A stretch of DNA of 64,000 bases from Bog-473 sp963704355 (GCA_963704355.1 OY969891.1:1-64000), one strand, 5' to 3'; numbered from the stretch's first letter, positions 53,503 to 62,767 are shown. Numbers and translations: made by a program. The notes: a model not told the origin generated them from the letters alone.

Positions 53503-54333
53503 ATGACGATGGGCACTGTTACCACCACCGATGGTGTGGAAATCTATTACAAGGACTGGGGATCTGGTCAGCCGATCGTGTTTAGTCACGGTTGGCCGCT
53601 GTCAGCAGACGACTGGGATACCCAGATGCTGTTTTTCTTGGATCATGGGTTCCGGGTAATTGCTCACGACCGGCGTGGACACGGTCGCTCCTCACAGGTC
53701 AGCGGAGGTCACGACATGGACCACTATGCCGATGACCTGGCCGCGGTGACTGCACATCTCAATCTCGAGGAGGCTGTTCACATCGGGCACTCAACAGGGG
53801 GCGGCGAAGTCATCCGCTACATCGCCAGGCATGGCGAGGGTCGCGTCGCTAAGGCCGCCATAATGAGCGCGATTCCGCCGCTCATGGTCAAGACAGATGC
53901 CAATCCTGGCGGCGAGCCCAAGAGTGTGTTCGATGATCTTCAGGCTCAGCTGGCCGCAAATCGCTCCGAGTTCTACCGGGCAGTGGCGTCAGGACCGTTC
54001 TATGGCTACAACCGGCCCGGCGCCGAGCCTTCGGACGCTATCATTCAGAACTGGTGGCGACAGGGGATGATGGGAGCTGCCAATGCGCACTATGAGGGAA
54101 TCGTTGCCTTCTCTCAGACCGACTTCACCGAGGATCTCCAGAAGATCAGCGTTCCAGTGCACGTCATGCACGGTGACGACGACCAGATCGTCCCGTACGC
54201 GGACTCGGCTCCTCTCAGCGTCAAGCTTCTGCAGAATGGGACACTGAAGACGTACCCGGGGTTTCCGCACGGCATGCCTACGGTTCACGCCGAGGTCATC
54301 AACGCAGAGCTCCTGGACTTCATCAAGTCGTAA
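53503..54333 (+). CDS. Alpha/beta hydrolase, cofactor-free haloperoxidase/arylesterase type
   Basis: 276 residues; ATG 53503 follows GAGGAGG. MGTVTTTDGVEIYYKDWGSGQPIVFSHGWPLSADDWDTQMLFF is the usual non-heme chloroperoxidase opening. HDRRGHGRSSQ precedes the nucleophile elbow HIGHSTGGGEVIRY with Ser. The acid lies in VMHGDDDQIVPY and the His in FPHGMPTVH. Family members are esterases with perhydrolase activity. Unlike the 22 and 31 kb hydrolases, this one uses Ser. Confidence 0.9.
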   Translation: MTMGTVTTTDGVEIYYKDWGSGQPIVFSHGWPLSADDWDTQMLFFLDHGFRVIAHDRRGHGRSSQVSGGHDMDHYADDLAAVTAHLNLEEAVHIGHSTGGGEVIRYIARHGEGRVAKAAIMSAIPPLMVKTDANPGGEPKSVFDDLQAQLAANRSEFYRAVASGPFYGYNRPGAEPSDAIIQNWWRQGMMGAANAHYEGIVAFSQTDFTEDLQKISVPVHVMHGDDDQIVPYADSAPLSVKLLQNGTLKTYPGFPHGMPTVHAEVINAELLDFIKS

Positions 54334-54397
54334 CCGCCGACGCGCCCTCATCATCGAGCCGCAAGCTCGGTTCGGCAGAGCGAACACGGTAGGCATT

Positions 54398-54433
54398 CCG
54401 TCCCTGTAGTGGAGCGACCTACTACAGGGACGG
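54398..54433. terminator. Perfect 13-bp stem-loop after the hydrolase
   Basis: CCGTCCCTGTAGT (54398-54410) and ACTACAGGGACGG (54421-54433) pair perfectly around a 10-base loop, 65 bases past the hydrolase stop. No T-run follows; in high-GC actinobacteria such stems often end transcription in both directions. Confidence 0.65.
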
Positions 54434-54532
54434 AGGCGGTTGTGAATCGGAGGGAATGAGGTTCCGTCGACCGTTCTCTTTGCGACGAAACGGCGTTTCG
54501 GCTGTCGTTAGGAATCAGCGAAGCTGAAGGCA

Positions 54533-55420
54533 GTGGATTTTGCAGATCTTATGGTTGCACCACATCGAAAGCAGGCGATTGTGACGCTTACAACATCGAA
54601 GCGGTTAGTAACCGGGCGTGAGAGTCGCGTCCGGGTTGCCTCGGGTCTGCATGGGCACAGGATCGGTGACGATGCGGTTCGCTCGTTTACGGCTGAACTG
54701 ATCGGAACCTTCGTCCTGGTACTCGCCATTATCAGCACCGCGATCGGTGCCACATTGGCTGAGCCCGTCGCCGGCGCCCCCTTCAACTCGCTGGCCATTC
54801 CGATTGCCGGGGGATTCGCACTTGTCGTAGTTGTGGCGAGTTTTGGCCACATCTCTGGCGCCCATGTCAATCCTGCTGTGACGATTGGTCTCGCCCTAAA
54901 CCGACAGTTTCCCGCGAGATCGGTCGCCCTTTATATGATCGCCCAATTTGCCGGATCCATCTTGGCCGCGCTCTTCGCGTGGTTACTGTTTGGGAGCAAA
55001 GCACGATCACTGGCCGGCCTGGGTGCGACAGTCCCAGCGGCCGGGGTGGGCATCGGGCGTGTCTTCGCTGCAGAAGCGATCGTGACGTTTCTCCTGGTGC
55101 TTGTCGTGCTCGCCGTGGCTACCGACGCACGCGTGCCGCAGGGAGTCGCAGCGGTGGCCATCGGTTTCGCATTGGCTACGGCCATCTTCATCAGTGGCCC
55201 GATCACTGGCGCTGGGGTGAATCCCGCACGGGCCCTGGGTCCGATGATTGTCGCCGGCAAGTTCACGGACTGGTGGATCTATCTGATTGCGCCAATTTTC
55301 GGTGGTGTGTGCGCTGCGACCATCTACCTCAGAGTTCTGAACGGTGACTCGACGGTAAGGTGCCGGCTCAGGAATCCGGCAGCAGAGATCCAGGAACTTC
55401 CGGTTGTTCGATCTCGATGA
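54533..55420 (+). CDS. MIP-family aquaporin
   Basis: 295 residues from a GTG at 54533; the first 45 residues are unconserved and the true start may be later. SFTAELIGTFVLVLAIISTAIGA is TM1. SGAHVNPAVTIGLAL and ITGAGVNPARALGPMIV are the two NPA boxes that line the pore. Six TM segments and a C-terminal tail of about 30 residues. The Arg after the second NPA (NPAR) is the selectivity-filter Arg. Water or small neutral solute channel; the sequence does not separate water from glycerol transport. Confidence 0.88.
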   Translation: MDFADLMVAPHRKQAIVTLTTSKRLVTGRESRVRVASGLHGHRIGDDAVRSFTAELIGTFVLVLAIISTAIGATLAEPVAGAPFNSLAIPIAGGFALVVVVASFGHISGAHVNPAVTIGLALNRQFPARSVALYMIAQFAGSILAALFAWLLFGSKARSLAGLGATVPAAGVGIGRVFAAEAIVTFLLVLVVLAVATDARVPQGVAAVAIGFALATAIFISGPITGAGVNPARALGPMIVAGKFTDWWIYLIAPIFGGVCAATIYLRVLNGDSTVRCRLRNPAAEIQELPVVRSR

Positions 55421-55460
55421 CGGTCTTGAGGCTTTTTTCTCGATCTCGGTATCTTTTCGC

Positions 55461-55880
55461 ATGAGCACGATCCCTGAGAGCGTTCGGGCGGTACTCGAGT
55501 CCTCGGCGCTCGCGCACCTCGTTACCCTGGAACCCGATGGCAGCCCCCAAGTGTCGATTGTATGGGTCGGCCTCGATGGTGACGAGATTGTCGCCGGACA
55601 CTTGGCAGAGCGCCGCAAGGTCCGCAACATCCGCGACGACCCTCGGGTTGCCGTGTCGTTCGAGACGAGCGGCTACAACGAGCGCGGCCTCGTTGAGTAC
55701 CTCGTCATCCACGGGATAGCTCGTATCTCCGCAGGGGGCGCTCCCGCTCTTCTCCAGCGGCTCGCTCACACTTACCTTGGGCCTGAGGTTCAGTTCCCAC
55801 CGCCTGAGGCTGCCCTACCCGGTTACATCACCCACATCACCGTCGACCGGATCACGGGCGTCGGGCCATGGGCAAGGTAG
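55461..55880 (+). CDS. PPOX-class, probably F420-dependent, flavin-fold protein
   Basis: 139 residues from ATG 55461; GGTATCTT just upstream suggests a short leader or leaderless message. IPESVRAVLESSALAHLVTLEPDGSPQVSIVWVGLDGDEIVAGHLAERRKVRNIRDDPRVAVSFE is the split beta-barrel of pyridoxamine-oxidase-like proteins, with the K.RN...DPRVA pattern of actinobacterial F420-binding families. Probable F420H2-dependent reductase of unknown substrate. Confidence 0.82.
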   Translation: MSTIPESVRAVLESSALAHLVTLEPDGSPQVSIVWVGLDGDEIVAGHLAERRKVRNIRDDPRVAVSFETSGYNERGLVEYLVIHGIARISAGGAPALLQRLAHTYLGPEVQFPPPEAALPGYITHITVDRITGVGPWAR

Positions 55881-56142
55881 CGCTAGTGGTGTCAACCCCT
55901 GGTAGCCGACAGACGAAATAGCGGCTTCGTGGGCGGGAGGTCGAGAAAGGATGGACTAGCCCATCGCCTAGCGGAACGACGGTAGAACGCTCTACTACAG
56001 CGGCGGAACCAGTGGACGGACTGGAAGCTGGGTGGACAGAGGTCACCTCAGAAGACCCGCCACCTAAACGTACGAAAACCACCACGTTGCCAAGGTAATG
56101 GTCGGCTACCCCGTTGAGGACTAGGCGGGCGTGACCCGACAG
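55881..56142. other. Gap before tandem repeat
   Basis: No gene recognised. Confidence 0.35.
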
Positions 56143-56299
56143 GTCGTCAACCGGCTGCTGGCGGACAGAACATTGGGCATCCCGTCGTCTACCCGGCAAC
56201 AAGCACGCTGCTCCGCCAGTTGGGCAGCTCTTCCTCCTGATCGGGGAGGGCTGTCGTCGACCGGCTGCTGGCCGACAGAACATTGGCGTGCCGTCGTCT
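56143..56299. repeat. Two-unit tandem repeat, 110-base period
   Basis: GTCGTCAACCGGCTGCTGGC, a G/C change and GACAGAACATTGG recur at 56143 and 56253. Each is followed by CCGTCGTCT (56182 and 56291). The second unit runs into module copy D's left part. No coding sense is evident. Confidence 0.6.
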
Positions 56300-56319
56300 G
56301 TCCGACATAGGCATCGCCA

Positions 56320-56720
56320 CTTGAGGGTCGGTGGTGACCTGTTGCTCGCCGAGGAACGTGATCGCCGCCCATATGGAACGAGTGCCATTCGCTGCGCATT
56401 GCGAGCGCATGCCGATCGGACGTGACTACCGATTTGTGGACCCGCCCCAACTCGTGTTCGGACGTGTCTTTACGTGTCTTTATCGAGAGGGAAGGAGAGG
56501 GATTGTGAGGGAACCTGAGGGGATCGAAACGCCACCACCAGGAAGGTCATCGGAAAGGACCTGGTCAAAAGGCTGAGAACAGTACTTTCGCATCGTAGAA
56601 GTCGGCGGTTCGAGTCCGCTCACCTCCACAACACGAAGGTCCAGCTCAACGGACTGAAGGTGGAAGCCCCCCGTAAAGACATGGTCCCGAAAAAGGGGTT
56701 ACGTGTCTTTACGGGCCTAT
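56320..56720. repeat. Dispersed module, complete copy D
   Basis: Left part (GCTCGCCGAGGAACGTGATC; CATTCGCTGCGCATTGCGAG), tandem repeat GTGTCTTTACGTGTCTTTAT (56464-56483), GAGGGAACCTGAGGGGATCG, stem ACCAGG/CCTGGT (56537-56542 with 56560-56565), tRNA-like end, GGTCCAGCTCAACGGACTGA, then ACGTGTCTTTACGGGCC at 56701-56717. Same order as copies B and C. 56721-56884 has no gene. Confidence 0.65.
56582..56628 (+). other. tRNA 3'-half-like sequence (att-like)
   Basis: TTTCGCATCG, then T-arm GGCGG-TTCGAGT-CCGCT and acceptor strand CACCTCC with A. The T-stem differs from the other two copies but pairs well, a sign of separate tRNA origin or compensatory change. No 5' half found. Confidence 0.6.
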
Positions 56721-56884
56721 CTGTCGAACATCCGATGCCGCTATCGAGAGGGCAATGGGTGCCGTCTCGGAGCACGGAAATGGTCCGCACACACGCCTAG
56801 AAGGCGTAGCCGTAGTCCTCGATCCTTGGGGCATTGCTTCCCCTCTGGGCTCCAGCTCCTTGGTCGGCGCGGCAGAGAAACTGC

Positions 56885-58186
56885 TTACACTGGCGGGTGG
56901 TCCACATCGAGCGGGATCGAATCAGCGCTGATCGCTGTGACCGACGACTCTTCTTGAGGCGTGACGGCGTTCAGCGCCCAGTCAGTCAGCACCCGCATCC
57001 GATTTCCAGACATTGCCGATAGGTGGTATCCCCGTGTCACGGCATTCGCTGCCGCCCCAGACAAGGGGATGTGGAGCGGGTTGGCGGCTCCGGCGAGTCC
57101 CCCCAAGTCGACAAGAAAGCCAAGGTCGCGGTGCCGGTAGGGCTTGGTCTTTCCGGTTCCGATGGAGGCGGCCACATTCCGAGCTACTTGCTTCCCCTGC
57201 CGCTGAGCGTGCTGCGCCGTCATGCCGCAGATCTGTCCCGGGCGGGTGAGATCCGGGACAGCCGCGCAATCTCCACATGCATAGATTCCATCGGCGCCCG
57301 GCACACCCATGCACTCATCCACCACCAATCGTCCTCTGTTCGTTGCGAGCGCGAGACCGTCGACGAACGGGTCGGCACGAACCCCGACGCACCAGATCAG
57401 TGATCGCGTCTGCACTTTTTCACCGGTCGTCAGCTTGACGTAACCATCGGTCGCTTGGGCGACAGACTCACCAGTTAGCACCTCAACGCCGCGGCGACGA
57501 AGCACCCGCTCCGCGGTTTCGGACAGACGCTGATCGAGGCCCTGGAGCAGCCGGGTCCCGTTGTCCAGCAACATCCAGCGGATCTGATGCCCATCCAATC
57601 CGGGCATTGTCTTGACCAACCGCAATGTCATCAGCTGACCGTGTGCAGTGACCTCCGTGCCGGTGTAGCCCCCGCCAACAACGACGAATGTGCAGCGCGC
57701 CATGCGTTCTTCAGGATCACTAGCAACAGCCGCTAGTTCGAGCTGACGAACGATGTGGTCGTGCAAGTACATGGCCTCCTTCAGGCTGCGGAACCCATGT
57801 GCATAGTCGGCCACGCCTGGGATCGGCAGCAACTTGTCGACACTCCCAGCGCTCAGGATGAGATGGTCGTAACCGACCTGGCCTGATGCGCCCTCAGGTC
57901 CGTCCCAGCTGACGATTTTTCGCGCAGGATCGACATGCCTCACGGTTCCGAGCACAAACCGCGTCTTGGGCAAGCGGCCTGGCAGGGACACGCGGATATG
58001 ACGTGGTTCGACCAGTCCACCGGCGACCTGCGGCATCAGCGGGAGGTACAGGAAATAGTCAGTCGTATTGATCACGACGATCTCGGTTGTCGCATCACAC
58101 AAGCGAGCGAGTTCACGGGCGGCGTTGAAGCCGGCGAAACCAGCCCCGATAATGATGACTCTGTGCTTCTTTTGCGGACTCGCCAT
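56885..58186 (-). CDS. Type II NADH dehydrogenase (NDH-2)
   Basis: 433 residues; ATG 58186 follows AGGAGG. HRVIIIGAGFAGFNAARELAR is the FAD dinucleotide-binding motif and TFVVVGGGYTGTEVTAHGQLM is the NADH site. LILSAGS, WCVGVRADPFVDG and GIYACGDCAAVPD (FAD-binding Asp) are in place, and AQHAQRQGKQVARNV is the quinone-site region. Single-subunit NADH:quinone oxidoreductase at the inner face of the membrane, non-proton-pumping. The C-terminal membrane-anchoring helix region (MRVLTDWALNAV) is present. Confidence 0.9.
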   Translation of the reverse strand: MASPQKKHRVIIIGAGFAGFNAARELARLCDATTEIVVINTTDYFLYLPLMPQVAGGLVEPRHIRVSLPGRLPKTRFVLGTVRHVDPARKIVSWDGPEGASGQVGYDHLILSAGSVDKLLPIPGVADYAHGFRSLKEAMYLHDHIVRQLELAAVASDPEERMARCTFVVVGGGYTGTEVTAHGQLMTLRLVKTMPGLDGHQIRWMLLDNGTRLLQGLDQRLSETAERVLRRRGVEVLTGESVAQATDGYVKLTTGEKVQTRSLIWCVGVRADPFVDGLALATNRGRLVVDECMGVPGADGIYACGDCAAVPDLTRPGQICGMTAQHAQRQGKQVARNVAASIGTGKTKPYRHRDLGFLVDLGGLAGAANPLHIPLSGAAANAVTRGYHLSAMSGNRMRVLTDWALNAVTPQEESSVTAISADSIPLDVDHPPV

Positions 58187-58350
58187 TTCAGATCCTCCTA
58201 GTGGCGTCTGTGGGTAAAGGTGATCTGGAGAACCCGCATTGGTGTCCGGAATGTGAGAGCGGCGATTAAAGTCTTTGTCCTCATCGGATGTGCACAATGA
58301 GGGCCCGCCTCCCGGGAAGGGGTTTATGGTGGTGATTCGCACGATCGCCC

Positions 58351-58623
58351 TCATGAATGTGTGAGGACGTCATCGTTCTCCTTGTTGGACAGAACGACGT
58401 CCAATGGTGGTTCGGGCGACGTCAAGGGCGCTGCCAAGGGTGCATCCTCAGGGTGTCCTTGTTGAGCGGATCGCGCCTGCCTCCTATCCTCGAGCAGCAT
58501 GCCTATATGGGGAAACAGAAGCAGCCCCAGTACTAGCGACCCGAGTACAGCCGTGAAGAAAATCAACTTCCACAATGGTGTATGCAACCCGGTGACGACG
58601 ACCACAAGCGAAGCGGTGTTCAT
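58351..58623 (-). CDS. Small single-pass membrane protein
   Basis: 90 residues. One clear TM helix (LWKLIFFTAVLGSLVLGLLLFPHIGMLL) with a charged, Pro-rich tail. Located 165 bases upstream of NDH-2 on the same strand; possibly in one transcript. No family recognised. Confidence 0.5.
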   Translation of the reverse strand: MNTASLVVVVTGLHTPLWKLIFFTAVLGSLVLGLLLFPHIGMLLEDRRQARSAQQGHPEDAPLAAPLTSPEPPLDVVLSNKENDDVLTHS

Positions 58624-59169
58624 GCTGGAGACCCTTCGCGAGTCACACCGCTCGGCATCGAAAAGAACACGCTCAACTCCTCCATCATCTGGACATGTTT
58701 CACACTGACGACTGACGTCATGCGTCGAGCCTGTGGTGACCCCTTGTCGATACAGGTGCCTCCTAGGATCTCGCGAACCCGGGTAGATCGCCGAAGGATC
58801 AAGTGTGGGGTTCCTCGGCCCGAGCGGTTTACCGGTGCTGCGACTTCGGCCGCCGGGGTGTGAATCACGAGGCCAGGTCGCGCCGGCCCCATGAGTTGCT
58901 CGATCTCACGCAGGCGGCTTGAGAAGTCCGCTGCAGGGTATGGGCTCGGGAACAAGCCCTGGAATCCTCATCGCCTTGTAGGCAGTTTTGGCACTCGCCA
59001 ATCGAGCCGCCGTGGTGGCGTTGGCGCATGTCAATCAAGCCATCACCATGCCACTGCGTGCTCAGTGAAATGCTCGCTGTGGACGACCTGCGCAATTGGT
59101 TGCCTAGGAGACCGGGATGAGCACGACGAGTGCCGGTGCCGCGCAAACAGACGCGCATGATCGCCAGAC
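58624..59169. other. Intergenic region, no supported gene
   Basis: Open frames on both strands exist, for example a minus-strand 111-codon frame ending at 58620 with FSSRLREIEQLMGPARPG. They lack ribosome-binding sites and family resemblance. Confidence 0.4.
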
Positions 59170-60489
59170 CTAGCTGGGCGGCAGGGTAGGCGCCTTGAGC
59201 CTCCGCTCGCGCAGGAACGCTGTGAGGAAGGACCTACGAGAGGCCGCCTCCTGGCTTCTCCGCGATACCAGGGAAACAACGGCCAATACCATGAGACCCC
59301 CGATACCCAGGGAATACACCACGGCGGTAGCGCGCAAACCAAAGACGGAGACCACCGAACCGGCAATTACAGCCGGCACCCCGAATGCCGAGTAAGTGAC
59401 GGTAAAGATTGATGCGATGAGTCCTGCCCGATCATCGGAAGGAGCGAGTGCGACGACAGTTCGAAACGCTCCCAGAAAAGCAGGTCCCCAACCAAGTCCA
59501 GCAATAGCTGCCGCCAGAAGGAAAATTGCGGACACATCACAAATGACAGCGATGCACGTCAGTACCGTGCCTGCGAGCAGCGTCAGACAGCCCCTCAACA
59601 TGACGCTGGACGCATTCGAGTGACGGAGGAAAAAGGCAGCTATGGATCCGAGACCAGTTAGAAGGAAGATGGAAACTCCACCCCAGACTAAGTTCCCCGA
59701 TTTAAATAGATGGCTCACCAGAGACGGTCCGAGTGACAAATAAAATCCGCTGAGTGCCCAAACACCAATGAAGCAGGGAACCGCAATCAGAAATGTCTGG
59801 CGGGCCCCCGATGGAATTCGAAGCTCCGGACGAAGAGACGAGAGAACTCCAGAGCGGACTACTCCGGTCTCGGGAATCCAGATCAGCAATGTTGTAGCCA
59901 TGGCGAAGACGACCACGAGAATCCACCAGATGAATCGCGTTGGTGCCGGACCATACTCAACGATAACGCTCGCGCCGAGGGCGCCCAACGCAAGTCCAAC
60001 GCCGGGCATAGTGCTCGCAACAAACGGAGCTCTCTCCCCATCCACGTCCAAATCGACGAGCAATGCGCCTGCCGCTCCCGTCGTTATCCCCACCGCGATT
60101 CCCTGTAGGGCGCGGCCGATCAAGAGCGATACAACTCCATTTGCCGTCAGGAAAACGACGCACGCGACGAGACCGGTGACAAGACCAACTGCAATGACCG
60201 GCCTTCGACCTACGAAATCGGAGACGGAACCGAAGATAAGAAGCGCACCCAATGTAAAGATTGCGTAGATAGCGAAGATCACCGTCAGCGTGAAGGTCGA
60301 GAATCGCCATTCGGATCGATACAGTCCGTAGAGAGGAGCGGGTACGGCAGAGGAAGAGATCAAGAGGAAAATCACTCCCGCGCTGAACCAGAATGTTGCT
60401 TTCTTGGAACGTATCCGAAAAGATCGCAGACCGATTGCAACATTGTCTCCCCGTATCCCTCGATGATTGGTTTGGTTGGAGATGGCCAT
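59170..60489 (-). CDS. MFS transporter
   Basis: 439 residues, 12 TM segments. ATFWFSAGVIFLLISSSAVPAPLYGLYRSEWRFSTFTLTVIFAIYAIFTLGALLIFGSVSDFVGRRPVIAVGLVTGLVACVVFL holds TM1-3 with GSVSDFVGRRP (motif A). The gene is visibly less GC-rich in third positions than its neighbours (many A/T-ending codons), suggesting recent transfer. Substrate unknown. Confidence 0.85.
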   Translation of the reverse strand: MAISNQTNHRGIRGDNVAIGLRSFRIRSKKATFWFSAGVIFLLISSSAVPAPLYGLYRSEWRFSTFTLTVIFAIYAIFTLGALLIFGSVSDFVGRRPVIAVGLVTGLVACVVFLTANGVVSLLIGRALQGIAVGITTGAAGALLVDLDVDGERAPFVASTMPGVGLALGALGASVIVEYGPAPTRFIWWILVVVFAMATTLLIWIPETGVVRSGVLSSLRPELRIPSGARQTFLIAVPCFIGVWALSGFYLSLGPSLVSHLFKSGNLVWGGVSIFLLTGLGSIAAFFLRHSNASSVMLRGCLTLLAGTVLTCIAVICDVSAIFLLAAAIAGLGWGPAFLGAFRTVVALAPSDDRAGLIASIFTVTYSAFGVPAVIAGSVVSVFGLRATAVVYSLGIGGLMVLAVVSLVSRRSQEAASRRSFLTAFLRERRLKAPTLPPS

Positions 60490-61130
60490 GTCTATTCAGT
60501 CAAGGTCGATGCTGCCGCGGCTGATTGTTCCGAATACGTCCTGTTGCTTCAGGAAGACGCCGGCATTTGAGCAGCGCCTCGGACGATGAACTTCGGATTT
60601 GTTGTGCAACATTTCTAGGCTGCAGAAGGAGTGCGGGAGCCCGGGCTGCATCGATCAAGAAAGCGAATCCATGGAGAAGGGTTTGAACTACTTCCGGCAC
60701 TTTTGGCGATGATTCGAGGTTCTTCACGTTGTCACCCCGTTCTGGCCTGCGAATACTCTTCGTCTTGGTGCGAGGTTTCCACCTGAACAGATCATTCGAA
60801 CCCGTGACAGGTACTGGTCGGGACCTTCGAATACGAATTCACGAAGCAATGGGGCCGCTCCGCCCGCTCGACTCAGCCGCGGCAATCGAAGTTGCCAAGC
60901 GCTCTAGTCCGGCGCCGCAGAGGCTGCACACACTTGGGTGTTTCACGGGTGCGAGAAGGGCGACTCGAGGGCATGCTGACACGTAGTCGGGACCGTTCCT
61001 TTCGACTCAGAAGCGTTTCGGAGTCGGGGGCTGTGCGGGACGAAGAGCGAAATCGGAAGAGAACTGGACCAGCGTCATCCCATGATCCCGCGGCACTGGT
61101 GCTTCCGTCCGCGGGGAGAAGGAGCCAGCC
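60490..61130. other. Intergenic region, no supported gene
   Basis: 640 bases. A minus-strand frame at 60500-60727 (VPEVVQTLLHGFAFLIDAARAPALLL) is the best candidate for a small protein before the MFS gene, but evidence is weak. Otherwise nothing recognisable. Confidence 0.4.
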
Positions 61131-61604
61131 ATGAGCAACGAGCTTCCCGTCCCTCGTTTGACAATGATCTTCCGCCTCGAGGCCACTCTCGGAGAGCCTC
61201 TTGAGCTCGGGCAGACAGCGTGGGGTCATCGCCGGATCGTGCCTCAGACCAGCGGGACGTTCAGCGGCCCTGAAGTCAGGGGAATACTGCTACCAGGCGC
61301 AAGCGCCGATTGGCAGATAATCCTGCCCGACGGGACTGCTCTCGGAGACATCCGCTCCACGCTCCAGACCAACGGTGGCGATCTCCTCTATGTCCAGTCG
61401 CGAAGTATCCGCCACGGCAGCGCCGAGGTCCTGGCACGGCTCGGGCGCGGCGAGGACGTGGAAGCAAGCGAATACATGTTTAGGACTTCGACTCAGATCC
61501 AGACAGCAGTCCCCGAGCTCGACTGGCTCAACAAGGGCATCTTCATCAGCGTCGGTGGTCGGCAGCCTGGTGGCGTGATCTACGAGACCTACCTCGTCGC
61601 ATGA
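61131..61604 (+). CDS. DUF3237 family protein
   Basis: 157 residues; ATG 61131 follows GAGAAGGAG. LTMIFRLEATLGEPLELGQTAWGHRRIVPQTSGTFSGPEVRGILLPGASADWQIILPDGTALGDIRSTLQTNGGDLLYVQSRSIRHG is the DUF3237 pattern (G.R.ii.i.GG.f.G..l.G.vlpGGaDWq...pDG...ld.ry.l.T.DG). The tail LDWLNKGIFISVGGRQPGGVIYETYLV is also conserved. Beta-barrel proteins of unknown activity, often beside aromatic or steroid catabolism genes. Confidence 0.88.
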   Translation: MSNELPVPRLTMIFRLEATLGEPLELGQTAWGHRRIVPQTSGTFSGPEVRGILLPGASADWQIILPDGTALGDIRSTLQTNGGDLLYVQSRSIRHGSAEVLARLGRGEDVEASEYMFRTSTQIQTAVPELDWLNKGIFISVGGRQPGGVIYETYLVA

Positions 61605-61881
61605 CACTCCTTATGTAATACCCGGTGCAAGATGGGTGTGTGCGGAGCAGCGCGGCAACCGCAATTTCACCTCGGTCCCCGGACCGCCTTCATTCCGACG
61701 AATCCTGCGAGCATTTGCATTGGAATCGCGCCAACCTCCGGTTGGAAGTCGATTCAACTGATCAACGCGCGCTAATCGCAAGCGATTTGGACTCTGGGAG
61801 ACTCCTCGTCAGCCGGAGTCATCACAGCGAGTGAAATGCACTGGTAGGCCGAGATCCGGATTAGGTGGCCCGTGGTTTAAG
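61605..61881. other. Gap after DUF3237
   Basis: No supported gene. Confidence 0.35.
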
Positions 61882-61899
61882 CCCGGCACCCCTGCCGGG
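61882..61899. terminator. GC hairpin between DUF3237 and VOC genes
   Basis: CCCGGC-ACCCCT-GCCGGG is a perfect 6-bp stem with a 6-base loop. No T-run follows, so it is a possible terminator only. Confidence 0.4.
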
Positions 61900-62095
61900 G
61901 GCGGATTATCGAGGACGGCTGGAGAACACTCGATGATTTCTTGACGGAATCGCCGAGTAGGCGAACTCAGTGGGCTCTTTTGACTACGGACGAAGGGGCA
62001 GGGTAACGATCGGCAACAAGGGGTTTCTTCGGGTGCGAGGGGTCACTGGAGCCGTCACCGTAATTGAACAGACCAGAATTTTTGGAGGTGACCCG

Positions 62096-62767
62096 ATGAA
62101 TAGTGCCGACGTAAGCAGTGAAACCAAGAGGAAGATTCCGACCCCAGGGGTTGTGGAGGTGAACCTCGAAGTGATCGTCATCGCAGTTGGAGATGTTGAC
62201 CGGGCGAAGCGTTTCTACGAAAACCTTGGCTGGAGGCTCGACGCCGACGTCGATGGTGGTGAGGACTTCCGCCTGATCCAGTTCACTCCTCCGGGTTCTG
62301 GGTGCTCGGTGCAATTCGGGATCAACCTCATCTCGGCCACACCCGGCTTCGGCCAAATTCCATACCTGGTCGTCTCGGACGTCGAGGTGGCGCGCAACGA
62401 CCTGATAGCCCGGGGCGTGGAGGTGAGCGAGGTATTCCACGAGGGGCGGCCAGGCAGTCGCTTCCACGATGCCGGTCGTCTGCTCGGACCCTCGCCCGAC
62501 CGCAGCAGTTATGGCTCGTTTGCTTCGTTCAGCGATCCGGACGCCAACGGGTGGCTGATCCAGGAGGTCACGACGCGGCTTCCCGGCCGCATTGACCCGG
62601 GTGCGACGATCTACGCATCGGAGAGCGACCTGGCGGAGGCGCTTCGGCGTGCCGCACGGGCCCACAGGAAGCACGAGAAGCAGATGGGCGTAGCCGATCC
62701 GGATTGGTCCGATTGGTATGCGAAGTACATGGTGGCCGAGCGGGCAGGCCACAAACTGCCGACCTGA
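62096..62767 (+). CDS. VOC-family (glyoxalase/dioxygenase fold) protein
   Basis: 223 residues; ATG 62096 follows TTGGAGGTG. VNLEVIVIAVGDVDRAKRFYENLGWRLDADVDGGEDFRLIQFTPPGSGCSVQFG is the first beta-alpha-beta-beta-beta unit (VDRAK.FYE..GW). VSDVEVARNDLIARGVEVSEVFH and FASFSDPDANGWLIQEV are the second. The C-terminal 55 residues (DLAEALRRAARAHRKHEKQMGVADPDWSDWYAKYMVAE) are an added helical segment seen in VOC proteins of short-chain catabolic loci. Metal-binding residues cannot be confirmed. Confidence 0.87.
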   Translation: MNSADVSSETKRKIPTPGVVEVNLEVIVIAVGDVDRAKRFYENLGWRLDADVDGGEDFRLIQFTPPGSGCSVQFGINLISATPGFGQIPYLVVSDVEVARNDLIARGVEVSEVFHEGRPGSRFHDAGRLLGPSPDRSSYGSFASFSDPDANGWLIQEVTTRLPGRIDPGATIYASESDLAEALRRAARAHRKHEKQMGVADPDWSDWYAKYMVAERAGHKLPT

